A DNA stretch of 64,000 nt from Altibacter lentus. Lineage in GTDB: Bacteria; Bacteroidota; Bacteroidia; Flavobacteriales; Flavobacteriaceae. The DNA lies in NCBI RefSeq assembly GCF_000746845.1, contig NZ_KN050846.1, positions 3,054,963 to 3,118,962 of the forward strand. The letters run 5' to 3'. How positions within the stretch are numbered: position 1 is the first letter of the stretch; every line of letters begins with the position of its first letter. Under the pieces are notes generated by a model. The model saw only the letters and a list, made by a program, of their open reading frames with translations. It made no database searches and was not told where the DNA came from. The position numbers and the translations under genes were made by a program. This document shows, piece by piece, positions 1-8,154 of the stretch.

Positions 1-188
1 CTCCCATATCTCACGATTATACAGTCGTTCGATCCTGACCGTACGACTAAATATTTCGTAAGATAAAGCGGTTACATCTCTTAAAATATGACGAATCGCA
101 TATTTTGAAAGAATATATCACGGAGATAGTTTCTCCTGCACGATATAAAAGACCCGTCCTTTGTTCTAGGGTCGTAGGCATTGACTCC

Positions 189-2702
189 TTACATCTCGTC
201 GCCGAAGAAGATGGCATTCATCAATAACTTATTGGTGCCATACCAAAACGCCCTAAAGTTATGGTTATCGGTAAAATAGATCACTTGTCCGCGTCCCAAG
301 CCACCAATCTTTACAGCAGCTGTATTCTTGAGATCCTCCAGGTTGGGTGTAGAGATATACCCGCTAAGCAGCGGTGTGTCCGTATATACAATAGGATTGT
401 TATAGCTGTCTTCATCCGATTTTAAGAAAAGGGTGCTGTTTCGAAATACCGGCAATGTCGAATTCTTATAACCGAAGGCTACCGGGTGAGATCGATCCAG
501 TTTTGTTTCAAAAATAGCTCCGCCAATAACTTGGGCACCGCGATAATCACTTCTTTGTTCGAAACTTATATTTGTAGCCGTATCTTTTCGGGTTTTAAAT
601 TCCATTTTTAAAAGTTCATTGCTGTTAAACCAACGACCGGCATTTTTGTATCCAATTAAAGTTCCGCCGGCTTCAACCCAGGATTTTAGTTTTTCTGCAT
701 CCTCTTTATCCAGAGCATTCCCCCAACTGCTTGGTATAATAATATCGGTATAGCGACTTAGGTCTGTTCGGCTAAAATCGCGGGTATCGATCTTAGTTAG
801 TGCCATATCGAAACGTTGGTCCATAAGATGCCAGATCTCACCGGCATCGTAAGGAGTGATCCCATCACCAATGATCATAGCTACCTTAGGTGCTTCTACC
901 GATCGAAACTGATTGCTTCCCAAGTCGATCCCTTGGGTAAGTCCTGTTGTGACCGGGGTAAAAGTGACGTGCGTTTCTTTTGCGATCGTTCTGATAAGAT
1001 CCGCCAATGCCTCACCGGATAATTTTTGATTTTGTACAGGAATCAGGATAGTACCGTAATCGTATTGGATGCCGTTCATTGAAAAGGGTTGCATCCCCAC
1101 TTTTGCCCGAATGTCCTTTTGAAGCAGTGCATTCAATGCTTTTGGAGCATAGTAGTCATGCCATTCCATCAGGTAGGCGTAACCGGAAGTGCCGGGCACG
1201 GGAGCCTCCTTTTGTGTAAGGTTTGTTACCTGAGCGGCAGCTCGCCCCATAGATGTTTCGGTGTAATCTACGTTGAAAGCAAGCGGAAAGGTCCACGCAC
1301 TAATATCATAGAACAAGCTATCGGTAAAAGATGTTCTTTTTTCGAACATCGCATTGATGAGGCGATGTTGTTTTTGATTCTTCGGAATAACATAACTATA
1401 TCCTTTTTTATATGTTCTTCCATCTGCCGAGAAATCGGAATTTAATTCGTGAAACTTGATCTTATGGCGTTGGAGTATTTCAGCTAAATGAAAGACCTTT
1501 GACGCATCTTTCTCATCTCCAAACACAATAGCACCTGCGCCTGAAGCTTCATTACGAGCATTACTGAAGAATTCCCGTTGATAGTCAAGCAAGGATTCAC
1601 GCATGGCTACTGCAGCCTCCAAGGTAGAAAGCGCAGCAGTAAACTGATTGCGGATGGTGAAGGGAAAGGTGAGGATTCCGTTGTCACTTTCCTGTGCATG
1701 ACCGCGTGAGGAAGCTTGTTCGAATAAAATCCCGATACTTCCATTGATATCCGGAAAGGTAGATCCTTTTCCGTAGTAAAAATCATCAAAACTCTCTTCG
1801 GTATAGTAAAAGCTACCGATCTTGTCCAGGGCTTTGGCATGAAACTTTGCGATCTCTCCGGTAAGTTGTTGGTTCTTTTTTGGAGTAAGCGGATGCGTTC
1901 TCGACGGGATCCCCGGTTGAAAAAAGAAACTGGCGTTCGTTCCCATTTCGTGATGATCGGTGAGTATGTTCGGGTACCAATTGTGGAACGTTTCTATACG
2001 TGCCCGACTCTCAGGTAATTGAACAGGCAACCAGTCACGGTTCATGTCGAACCAGTAATGGTTGGTGCGTCCGCCCGGCCAGGCTTCACTGTATTCTCTA
2101 TCATTCGGATCGGGGTTGATGTTCTTTGCTTTATGAACATTCACCCAACTGGCAAAACGTTGTAAACCATCCGGGTTGAATGAAGGATCGAAAAGGATTA
2201 TGGTATTTTGTAAGAGGGTGTCGATCTTTGGCCCCTGAGCCGCTGCCAAATAATACGCAACAGCGAGTCCGGCATTGGCACCACTAGGTTCGTTCCCGTG
2301 TATGGAAAACCCCTGATACACAACTACGGGCATGTTCGCTGTATTGAGAGTGCTTGCATTAGCCTCGGTGAGTGCTACATGCTCTCGACGCAAGGTCTCC
2401 AGGTTTGCATGATTGGAAGGAGCAGTGATGGTAAGCAATAACAACGGGCGACCTTCAAAGGTTGTCCCTCTATCCTCTATGGTAACACGATCACTCGCAT
2501 TGGCAAGAGCGTACATATATTGTACTAATTTATCATGAGTGATGTGCCATTCACCTACCTCATGACCGATGACGCTTTTAGGCGTAGGAATATTGGTGTT
2601 GTAGGTAACATCGGATGGCAGGTAATAGTTGAGGTCAACAGTATCGTTTTGAGCAATTCCAGTAGAAATTAACAGTAAGAGAAGCAGGGAGAGTTTTTTC
2701 AT
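189..2702 (-). CDS. Secreted M14-family zinc carboxypeptidase
   Basis: Probable exported metallopeptidase of family M14 that trims peptides outside the cytoplasm. Residues 1-17 form a signal peptide (MKK, then a Leu-rich core, ending near IAQ). The zinc ligand pair HxxE is visible as HGNE at residues 135-138. A DHHEMG motif near residue 250 can supply the third ligand, and a GILFEQ segment near residue 325 fits the catalytic Glu region. After the peptidase domain there is a long C-terminal part (about 600-837) with a pattern like a glutamine-amidotransferase or ThuA fold (MIIGDG, IIIPSSWG, WVEAGGTLIG), as in other large Bacteroidetes M14 proteins of about 830 residues. The preceding gene on this strand ends in a terminator at 2729-2760, so this is probably a separate transcription unit. 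The exact substrate is unknown. Confidence 0.88.
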   Translation of the reverse strand: MKKLSLLLLLLISTGIAQNDTVDLNYYLPSDVTYNTNIPTPKSVIGHEVGEWHITHDKLVQYMYALANASDRVTIEDRGTTFEGRPLLLLTITAPSNHANLETLRREHVALTEANASTLNTANMPVVVYQGFSIHGNEPSGANAGLAVAYYLAAAQGPKIDTLLQNTIILFDPSFNPDGLQRFASWVNVHKAKNINPDPNDREYSEAWPGGRTNHYWFDMNRDWLPVQLPESRARIETFHNWYPNILTDHHEMGTNASFFFQPGIPSRTHPLTPKKNQQLTGEIAKFHAKALDKIGSFYYTEESFDDFYYGKGSTFPDINGSIGILFEQASSRGHAQESDNGILTFPFTIRNQFTAALSTLEAAVAMRESLLDYQREFFSNARNEASGAGAIVFGDEKDASKVFHLAEILQRHKIKFHELNSDFSADGRTYKKGYSYVIPKNQKQHRLINAMFEKRTSFTDSLFYDISAWTFPLAFNVDYTETSMGRAAAQVTNLTQKEAPVPGTSGYAYLMEWHDYYAPKALNALLQKDIRAKVGMQPFSMNGIQYDYGTILIPVQNQKLSGEALADLIRTIAKETHVTFTPVTTGLTQGIDLGSNQFRSVEAPKVAMIIGDGITPYDAGEIWHLMDQRFDMALTKIDTRDFSRTDLSRYTDIIIPSSWGNALDKEDAEKLKSWVEAGGTLIGYKNAGRWFNSNELLKMEFKTRKDTATNISFEQRSDYRGAQVIGGAIFETKLDRSHPVAFGYKNSTLPVFRNSTLFLKSDEDSYNNPIVYTDTPLLSGYISTPNLEDLKNTAAVKIGGLGRGQVIYFTDNHNFRAFWYGTNKLLMNAIFFGDEM

Positions 2703-2728
2703 AATATAATTTGCAAAAAGGTTAAAGA

Positions 2729-2760
2729 TAAAAAAACCGCTTCGAAAGATCGAAACGGTT
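2729..2760 (-). terminator. Rho-independent terminator of the PUR-domain gene
   Basis: Read on the minus strand, AACCG-T-TTCGA pairs with TCGAA-G-CGGTT around a short loop and is followed by a run of T. It lies 26 bases after the stop of the PUR-domain gene and just ahead of the M14 peptidase start. One mismatch interrupts the 11-base stem. Confidence 0.75.
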
Positions 2761-2785
2761 CATTCAATTTTATAAAAAAAACTAT

Positions 2786-3175
2786 TTATATGTCGTCAAA
2801 TTCAACATCGGTGAAATTAGATGTTGCCGGTTCATCGGTGTCAGCATCTTGTTCGGGCGTAGTGGCCATATCGTCCTTTTTAAAGTCCTTTTGGTGGCGC
2901 TCGCTAATAACCTCTTCCCCTTTTTCATCAAGAATGTACTGGATCATTTCATCCACATGATCTTTAAACTCAATGAAATCTTCTTTGTAAAGATAGATCT
3001 TGTGCTTTTTGTAGTGGAATGAACCATCGTCATTGGTAAACTTCTTACTTTCGGTAATGGTTAAATAATAATCTCCGGCTTTGGTAGATCTAACGTCAAA
3101 GAAATAGGTACGTCTTCCGGCTCGCATCACTTTTGAGAATATTTCTTCTTTCTCCATCATGTACTGATCACTCAT
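2786..3175 (-). CDS. PUR-family (DUF3276) nucleic-acid-binding protein
   Basis: Small conserved Bacteroidetes protein with one PUR repeat, a fold that binds single-stranded DNA or RNA in relatives; its cellular role is not established. The body contains the family pattern: EEIFSKVMRAGRRTYFFDVR near the start, then YYLTITESKKF and the KKHKIYLYKEDF segment. The last 35 residues are acidic and probably disordered. I chose the ATG at 3175, giving MSDQYMMEKE, because this is where family similarity begins. The longer frame back to 3211 adds 12 residues of unlikely sequence and starts close to the predicted transcription start. Confidence 0.85.
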   Translation of the reverse strand: MSDQYMMEKEEIFSKVMRAGRRTYFFDVRSTKAGDYYLTITESKKFTNDDGSFHYKKHKIYLYKEDFIEFKDHVDEMIQYILDEKGEEVISERHQKDFKKDDMATTPEQDADTDEPATSNFTDVEFDDI

Positions 3176-3228
3176 AATTATCAATTTGTTAAGGTTCTGC
3201 CAAAAATCCAAAAAAAATACAAATATCG

Positions 3229-3236
3229 CAAAGGTA
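3229..3236 (-). promoter_or_regulatory. Bacteroidetes -7 box (TACCTTTG) for the PUR-domain gene
   Basis: On the minus strand the octamer TACCTTTG matches the Bacteroidetes primary sigma -7 element TAnnTTTG. It sits about 54 bases upstream of the chosen start at 3175 and immediately after the stop of the ABC transporter gene. No TTG was found at the usual -33 spacing, so this is moderate evidence. Confidence 0.5.
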
Positions 3237-3238
3237 AT

Positions 3239-4996
3239 TTACATTTCTTTTTCTGAAAGCTGTTTTGCATAGAGCTCTTTGTAGTAACCTTCGCTGTTGA
3301 CCAATTCGTTATGAGTGCCTTGCTGCATGATCTGTCCGTCTTCCAGCACTATGATTTTATCGGAATTTTTTGCGGAGGACACCCTATGACTTACAATAAT
3401 GGTGGTCTTGTTCTGTGAGATCTTATGAAGGTTCTGTAAGATCTCTTCCTCTGTTTCGGTATCGACCGCAGAAAGACAGTCGTCAAACAGCAGTATGGTT
3501 GGGTCTTTAATAATGGCACGTGCAATGGAGACCCGCTGTTTTTGTCCGCCACTTAGTGTTATACCCCGTTCGCCCAAGACGGTATCATACCCTTTACTGA
3601 AGCCTACAATATTTTTATGTACGGCTGCATTCTTTGCAGCTTCCATCACTTCTTTATCGGTTGCATCTGCCTTACCGAATTTAATATTCTCCTTGATCGA
3701 TTCACTAAAGAGAAACGCATCTTGCGGTACATATCCTATGCTTCCGCGGAGATCGTTCAAATTCAATTCCTTGATCGGGGTTCCGTCAATACAAATCTGT
3801 CCGCTTTCCACATCATACAGTCTGCCTATCAATTCTAAGATTGTCGATTTTCCGGAGCCTGTATGTCCAATGATCGCCAAAGTCTCTCCGGGTCGCACCG
3901 AAAAGGAAACATTCTTCAACGCCGTTATGTTCGTATCGGGATAGGTATAACTTAGGTTCTTGAATTCGATGGCACCGGAAACCGGTGTGGCGTGCTGCAC
4001 CTCGTTCTTAATAGCAGGTTCTTCCTTTAGAAATTCGTTGATTCGTTTTTGAGAAGCTTCAGCTTGCTGCACCATTGAGGTTACCCAGCCTACCACGGCA
4101 ACAGGCCAAGTAAGCATATTTACATAGATCAAGAACTCTACTACGGTTCCCAGGTCCTGGATCTCACCGTTGATAAATTGTTTCCCTCCCACATAGATCA
4201 CCAGCAGATTACTAATACCAATTAGAAGGATCATAAGCGGAAAGAAGAGTGCCTGTACTTTCACCAGATCGATGTTCTTTTCCTTGCTTGCTTCTGAAAG
4301 ACTTACGAACTCAGTGTTGATGCGGGGTTCTATGCCGTAAGCCTTAATGACCGAGATCCCACTGAAGCTTTCCTGGGTGTAGGAGGTTAGTTTCGATAAA
4401 TATTGTTGTACGACCGTGCTGCGTTTGTGGATGGCCACACTTAATCGGTAGACTGCTATGGACAAGACCGGTAGCGGTGCGATGGCGTACAGCGTGAGCA
4501 GCGGTGCTTTGTAGAACATATAGCTAATCACCACAATAAACAGGGTAATGGTCGTAACACTGTACATAATGGCAGGGCCAACGTACATACGTACTTTGGA
4601 CACATCCTCGCTAATTCGGTTCATAAGGTCTCCCGTTCTGTTCTGTTTGTAAAAACTTAAGGAAAGCCTTTCATATTGCTGAAAGATCTCATTCTTGAGA
4701 TCGTATTCAATGTATCGCGAAACGACAATAAAGGTTTGCCGCATTAGGAAAGTAAAGAGAGCTGCCAGAAGCGTCGTGCCCAGGATCAAGAGGATGTTAG
4801 TAAGCAAAGCCGATTCGATTGCGGCCTGATCGGTTATTTCTCCACTCACCGATCTTTTAATCACCGTGATAGAATCTCCTACCAACATAGGAGCCAGCAA
4901 TGCAAAGATCCGTGCAATGATGGTAATAAAAAGGCCTAATAACAGCCGCCCGCGATACTTAATGAAGTAACGGTTAAGGTATTGGAGTTCTTTCAT
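3239..4996 (-). CDS. ABC exporter, fused permease and ATPase (MsbA/MdlB type)
   Basis: Half-transporter of 585 residues that should work as a homodimer in the inner membrane, exporting a lipid, drug or peptide. Residues 1-310 hold about six membrane helices of an ABC type-1 exporter domain. The ATPase domain follows: Walker A GHTGSGKST at 377-384, signature LSGGQKQR, Walker B ILLFDD with catalytic context CLSAVDTETE, and a switch His in IIVSHRV. All catalytic motifs are intact. It is transcribed divergently from the leucine dehydrogenase gene. The substrate cannot be read from sequence. Confidence 0.9.
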   Translation of the reverse strand: MKELQYLNRYFIKYRGRLLLGLFITIIARIFALLAPMLVGDSITVIKRSVSGEITDQAAIESALLTNILLILGTTLLAALFTFLMRQTFIVVSRYIEYDLKNEIFQQYERLSLSFYKQNRTGDLMNRISEDVSKVRMYVGPAIMYSVTTITLFIVVISYMFYKAPLLTLYAIAPLPVLSIAVYRLSVAIHKRSTVVQQYLSKLTSYTQESFSGISVIKAYGIEPRINTEFVSLSEASKEKNIDLVKVQALFFPLMILLIGISNLLVIYVGGKQFINGEIQDLGTVVEFLIYVNMLTWPVAVVGWVTSMVQQAEASQKRINEFLKEEPAIKNEVQHATPVSGAIEFKNLSYTYPDTNITALKNVSFSVRPGETLAIIGHTGSGKSTILELIGRLYDVESGQICIDGTPIKELNLNDLRGSIGYVPQDAFLFSESIKENIKFGKADATDKEVMEAAKNAAVHKNIVGFSKGYDTVLGERGITLSGGQKQRVSIARAIIKDPTILLFDDCLSAVDTETEEEILQNLHKISQNKTTIIVSHRVSSAKNSDKIIVLEDGQIMQQGTHNELVNSEGYYKELYAKQLSEKEM

Positions 4997-5046
4997 TTAT
5001 GGAAAATTCTATAGGCTATCAAATTCTTATTTTAACAACAATTATT

Positions 5047-5077
5047 TTGTGAGATTGTTACCAAACCACTACTTTTG
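5047..5077 (+). promoter_or_regulatory. Promoter of the leucine dehydrogenase gene
   Basis: TTG at 5047-5049, a 20-base spacer, then TACTTTTG at 5070-5077. This matches both elements of the Bacteroidetes primary promoter (TTG ... TAnnTTTG) at the expected spacing. Transcription should begin near 5084, leaving a leader of about 30 bases before the ATG at 5116. Confidence 0.75.
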
Positions 5078-5115
5078 CGCGTCCATTTTAAGGATGTTAT
5101 AAATTTAAAATTAAT

Positions 5116-6213
5116 ATGGTGACGGAAGTAGTAAATTCGAATGAACTTCAAAAAATAGACCCGGTTTTTGGGCAAATGTCCTTTGATAATCACGAACAAG
5201 TTGTTTTTTGCAACGACAAAGATACAGGATTAAAAGCAATAATTGGGATCCACAATACCGTTTTGGGGCCTGCTTTGGGCGGTACCCGTATGTGGAACTA
5301 TAAAAGTGAATGGGATGCATTGAACGATGTTTTGCGTCTCTCTCGAGGGATGACCTTTAAATCTGCTATCACGGGATTGAACCTTGGTGGAGGAAAAGCA
5401 GTTATTATTGGTGATGCCAAAACTCAAAAGACACCCGAATTGATGTTGCGTTTTGGTGAGTTCGTTCATTCCTTGAACGGAAGGTACATCACTGCAGAGG
5501 ATGTTGGGATGGAAACATCAGATATGGACTTGGTACGTACCGTGACACCGTATGTTACCGGTATTTCCGAATCTAAAGGAGGAGCTGGAAATCCGTCGCC
5601 CATTACGGCCTATGGTGTTTTTATGGGTATGAAAGCTGCGGCTAAGTATACCTTTGGAAGCGATGTCCTGGAAGATCGTGTGGTTTTTGTTGAAGGTATT
5701 GGAAATGTGGGTGAGGCTTTGGTAGAGCATTTGTCCAATGAAGGTGCCAAGGTCTATATTGCCGATATCAATCAAGATCGTCTGGAAGAAGTACGCGACA
5801 AGTATAGTGTAGAGATCTACGGCGGACATAATCTTTATGCAGAGCAAATGGATATCTACGCACCTTGTGCCTTAGGAGCCACTGTGAACGATAGTACGAT
5901 CGCCCAGCTTAAGGCCAAGATCATTGCCGGAGCCGCCAACAATCAATTGGCAGAAGAGCAGAAGCACGGCCTCTTACTTCGGGAAAAAGGAATTGTGTAT
6001 GCGCCCGATTTCCTTATCAATGCAGGAGGAATCATCAATGTGTACGCCGAATTGGAGAACTACGGCCGTCAGGAGATCATTCGTAAGACTGAAAATATCT
6101 ATAATACAACATTAGAGATCCTTACCAATGCCGAAACCAATGATGTGACCACACATCAAGCCGCTTTGAACATTGCACAGTCGCGAATTGACGCAAAAAA
6201 AAATAATAAGTAA
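5116..6213 (+). CDS. Leucine dehydrogenase (Glu/Leu/Phe/Val dehydrogenase family)
   Basis: NAD-dependent oxidative deaminase converting branched-chain amino acids, mainly leucine, to 2-oxo acids with release of ammonia; cytosolic. The N-terminal substrate domain contains the two family lysines in MTFKSAITGLNLGGGKAV (about residues 82 and 94) and an AEDVGM segment with the catalytic Asp near 129. The C-terminal Rossmann domain has GIGNVG near residue 198. Its length of 365 matches leucine dehydrogenase rather than the ~450-residue glutamate dehydrogenases. The gene stands alone, with its own promoter and a hairpin terminator after the stop. Confidence 0.92.
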   Translation: MVTEVVNSNELQKIDPVFGQMSFDNHEQVVFCNDKDTGLKAIIGIHNTVLGPALGGTRMWNYKSEWDALNDVLRLSRGMTFKSAITGLNLGGGKAVIIGDAKTQKTPELMLRFGEFVHSLNGRYITAEDVGMETSDMDLVRTVTPYVTGISESKGGAGNPSPITAYGVFMGMKAAAKYTFGSDVLEDRVVFVEGIGNVGEALVEHLSNEGAKVYIADINQDRLEEVRDKYSVEIYGGHNLYAEQMDIYAPCALGATVNDSTIAQLKAKIIAGAANNQLAEEQKHGLLLREKGIVYAPDFLINAGGIINVYAELENYGRQEIIRKTENIYNTTLEILTNAETNDVTTHQAALNIAQSRIDAKKNNK

Positions 6214-6229
6214 TCATTTCATAAAATAG

Positions 6230-6237
6230 TATCTTTG
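6230..6237 (+). promoter_or_regulatory. -7 box (TATCTTTG) for nusB
   Basis: TATCTTTG matches TAnnTTTG exactly and lies 48 bases before the chosen nusB ATG. No TTG was found near -33. The expected transcription start falls at or inside the hairpin that begins at 6239, so promoter and terminator appear to overlap. Confidence 0.55.
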
Positions 6238-6238
6238 C

Positions 6239-6270
6239 AACGCACAAGAGTTTCTTGTGCGTTGTTATTT
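6239..6270 (+). terminator. Perfect 11-bp hairpin: leucine dehydrogenase terminator and/or nusB leader hairpin
   Basis: AACGCACAAGA at 6239-6249 pairs perfectly with TCTTGTGCGTT at 6253-6263 around a 3-base loop, followed by GTTATTT. It lies 25 bases after the leucine dehydrogenase stop and fits an intrinsic terminator. It directly abuts the TATCTTTG box, so any nusB transcript from that promoter would start with this same hairpin. Confidence 0.7.
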
Positions 6271-6285
6271 ACAAGTTCTTTCTAT

Positions 6286-7230
6286 ATGCTAACAAGAAGA
6301 CATATTAGGGTAAAAGTATTACAGTCGGTGTATGCCTTCAACCAAACAGCCTATCAGGATATTGAGAAACAGGAAAAGTTCTTGCTGTATAGCTTGGACC
6401 AGATGGAGGACCTTTATCTTATAATGCTTCAGATCCTGGTCGAGATGCGTGATCAAGCCCAGGAATATCTTGTAAAATCGCAGAACAAGCATTTGCCTAC
6501 GGCAAAAGAGAAGAATCCCAGCAAGAATTTTGTGAACAATAAACTGCTTCAGCTTATAGCCGAGCAATCTTCCCTTTCAGAAGCGATCAAAAAGAAGAAA
6601 CTCAATTACTGGAAAGAAGACGATGAGTACGTACGTATCCTTTTAAAGTCATTAAGGCAGCAAGAATGGTATGATGCCTATCTCGCTATGAGTGCGCCTA
6701 CTTTTGCTGATGATAAGGATTTTGTGGTAAAAATGTATAAGGAGATCATTGCTCCCAATGATAAGCTTTATGACTATTTGGAAGATAAACGCCTTACCTG
6801 GTTGGATGATTTTCCTATTGTAAATACTGCCTTGGTAAAAGTATTGTCCAAAGTATCGGCTAAGAATGTCAAGACGGTGTTGCTTCCGGAGCTGTATAAA
6901 AATGAAGAGGACCGAGATTTTGCCGTGACCTTGTTCCGAAAGACCATTCTTAACGAAGAGAAGTTGAGTAAGGAGATCGACGGCAAAACACCTAACTGGG
7001 ATACCGAAAGGATCGCAGAACTAGATATGATCATACTAAAAATGGGAATTACAGAATTTCTCAATTTCCCTTCTATTCCTGTACGTGCCACTATTAACGA
7101 ATACCTTGAAATTGCCAAGGAATACTCTACGCCCAAGAGCAGTCTGTTCATTAATGGGATCCTGGACAAGATCGTAAAGGAATTTACCGAAGCAAAGAAA
7201 TTAAATAAAATTGGCAGGGGTCTTACATAA
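6286..7230 (+). CDS. nusB: Transcription antitermination protein NusB (long Bacteroidetes form)
   Basis: RNA-binding factor that, with NusE, NusA and NusG, supports antitermination during rRNA transcription. The protein begins MLTRRHIRVKVLQSVYAF, typical of Bacteroidetes NusB, which is about 310 residues because of an inserted helical region between the N-terminal arm and the canonical NusB core. The core is seen at the C-terminus: RTINEYLEIAKEY context, TPKSSLFINGILDKI, then a basic tail. I start it at the ATG at 6286; an upstream TTG frame from 6235 would read through the predicted leader hairpin and adds no family sequence. It is followed closely by the DUF1573, YajC group. Confidence 0.88.
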   Translation: MLTRRHIRVKVLQSVYAFNQTAYQDIEKQEKFLLYSLDQMEDLYLIMLQILVEMRDQAQEYLVKSQNKHLPTAKEKNPSKNFVNNKLLQLIAEQSSLSEAIKKKKLNYWKEDDEYVRILLKSLRQQEWYDAYLAMSAPTFADDKDFVVKMYKEIIAPNDKLYDYLEDKRLTWLDDFPIVNTALVKVLSKVSAKNVKTVLLPELYKNEEDRDFAVTLFRKTILNEEKLSKEIDGKTPNWDTERIAELDMIILKMGITEFLNFPSIPVRATINEYLEIAKEYSTPKSSLFINGILDKIVKEFTEAKKLNKIGRGLT

Positions 7231-7283
7231 AAACAAAAAAATAAGTACTTTAGCCACGCTTAAAACTTAAAAATTTTTATTCT

Positions 7284-7778
7284 ATGAAAAAATCAATCTT
7301 ATTAGTAGCAGTACTCGCTGCAGTTGCTTTTACTTCTTGTAAAGAGAACGCAGCAGATAAAGTGAACGAAGAAAATGTAGCTGCTGCTGCAGATCGTGAC
7401 GCAAAAGCAGGTGAAGTGCCTGTAATGACTTTCGAAGAGACCGAATACGATTTTGGAACTATCGAACAGAATACACCCGTAGAGCACGTATTTAAATTCA
7501 CCAACACAGGGAATGCTCCTTTGGTGATCGTCGATGCAAAAAGTAGCTGTGGATGTACTGTACCTGAGTATACCAAAGCACCTGTTGCACCGGGAGAAAA
7601 AGGTGAATTACTGGTAAAATTCAACGGAAGCGGAAAGAATCAAGTAAGCAAGACCGTAACAATTACGGCTAATACTGCTGCCGGAAAAGAGACCCTTAAG
7701 ATTAAGGCGTTCGTAAACGCTCCTGAAGGACAGGCAGGAAATGCCTCTTCCATGATCCAAACGAATTCCGCACAATAA
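7284..7778 (+). CDS. DUF1573 lipoprotein
   Basis: Exported lipoprotein of 164 residues. The signal ends in a lipobox (AFTSC, Cys19), followed by a short low-complexity Ala/Glu linker. The conserved DUF1573 Ig-like domain follows: FEETEYDFGTIEQ, then VEHVFKFTNTGNAPLVI, then SSCGCTVPEY with the family Cys-Gly-Cys. In relatives this domain resembles ASPM-SPD-2-Hydin folds and may be a scaffold at the cell surface; the function is unknown. It sits between nusB and yajC, ten bases before yajC, and probably shares its transcript. Confidence 0.87.
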   Translation: MKKSILLVAVLAAVAFTSCKENAADKVNEENVAAAADRDAKAGEVPVMTFEETEYDFGTIEQNTPVEHVFKFTNTGNAPLVIVDAKSSCGCTVPEYTKAPVAPGEKGELLVKFNGSGKNQVSKTVTITANTAAGKETLKIKAFVNAPEGQAGNASSMIQTNSAQ

Positions 7779-7788
7779 AACACACACT

Positions 7789-8079
7789 ATGAGCGCAGAA
7801 ATGCAACAATTTCTTGGCCCCCTTTTATTATTTGCAGTCTTTATCATTTTCTTTATCGTACTGCCTCAGCGAAAGAAACTTCGGCAGGAAAAGAATTTTG
7901 ATAAAGGACTTAAAAAAGGTGATAAAGTGGTCACCAAAAGTGGATTACACGGCAAACTGCTGGAGCTTCACGAAGATGGCACTTGTATTATTGAAACGGG
8001 AGCCGGAAAAGTAAAATTTGAACGCTCTGCGCTTTCCATGGAACTTACCAATAAGGAAAATGCTCCTGCGAAAAAATAG
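7789..8079 (+). CDS. yajC: Preprotein translocase accessory subunit YajC
   Basis: Single-pass membrane protein of the SecDF-YajC complex assisting Sec export. Residues 10-28 form one hydrophobic helix (PLLLFAVFIIFFIVLP). It is followed by the hallmark PQRKK-rich segment and a cytoplasmic barrel with KKGDKVVTKSGLHGKL. The length of 96 residues is normal. It is the last gene of the nusB, DUF1573, yajC run and is followed by a strong terminator. Confidence 0.92.
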   Translation: MSAEMQQFLGPLLLFAVFIIFFIVLPQRKKLRQEKNFDKGLKKGDKVVTKSGLHGKLLELHEDGTCIIETGAGKVKFERSALSMELTNKENAPAKK

Positions 8080-8100
8080 TGGTACAGTCTATTAATAAAA

Positions 8101-8132
8101 AACCCTTCAGAATTTCTGAAGGGTTTTTTTAT
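8101..8132 (+). terminator. Bidirectional terminator between yajC and pepT
   Basis: AACCCTTCAGA at 8101-8111 pairs with TCTGAAGGGTT at 8115-8125 around an ATT loop, with a run of T after it and a run of A before it. It lies between two convergent genes, so it can terminate transcription from both sides. Confidence 0.88.
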
Positions 8133-8154
8133 GGATTTTATTTTCTTCTGAAGC

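Noticed and set aside
1-188. Possible end or start of another gene at the left edge, including a minus-strand frame reading RDVTALSYEIFSRTVRIERL and a GGAGA/TCTCC mini-hairpin
   Set aside because: The frame has no start codon after its upstream stop and matches nothing I recognise; the hairpin has no T-run. Too little sequence to support a call.
6235-6285. Earlier TTG start for nusB
   Set aside because: It would translate the perfect hairpin and promoter edge, and NusB similarity begins at MLTRRHIRVK.
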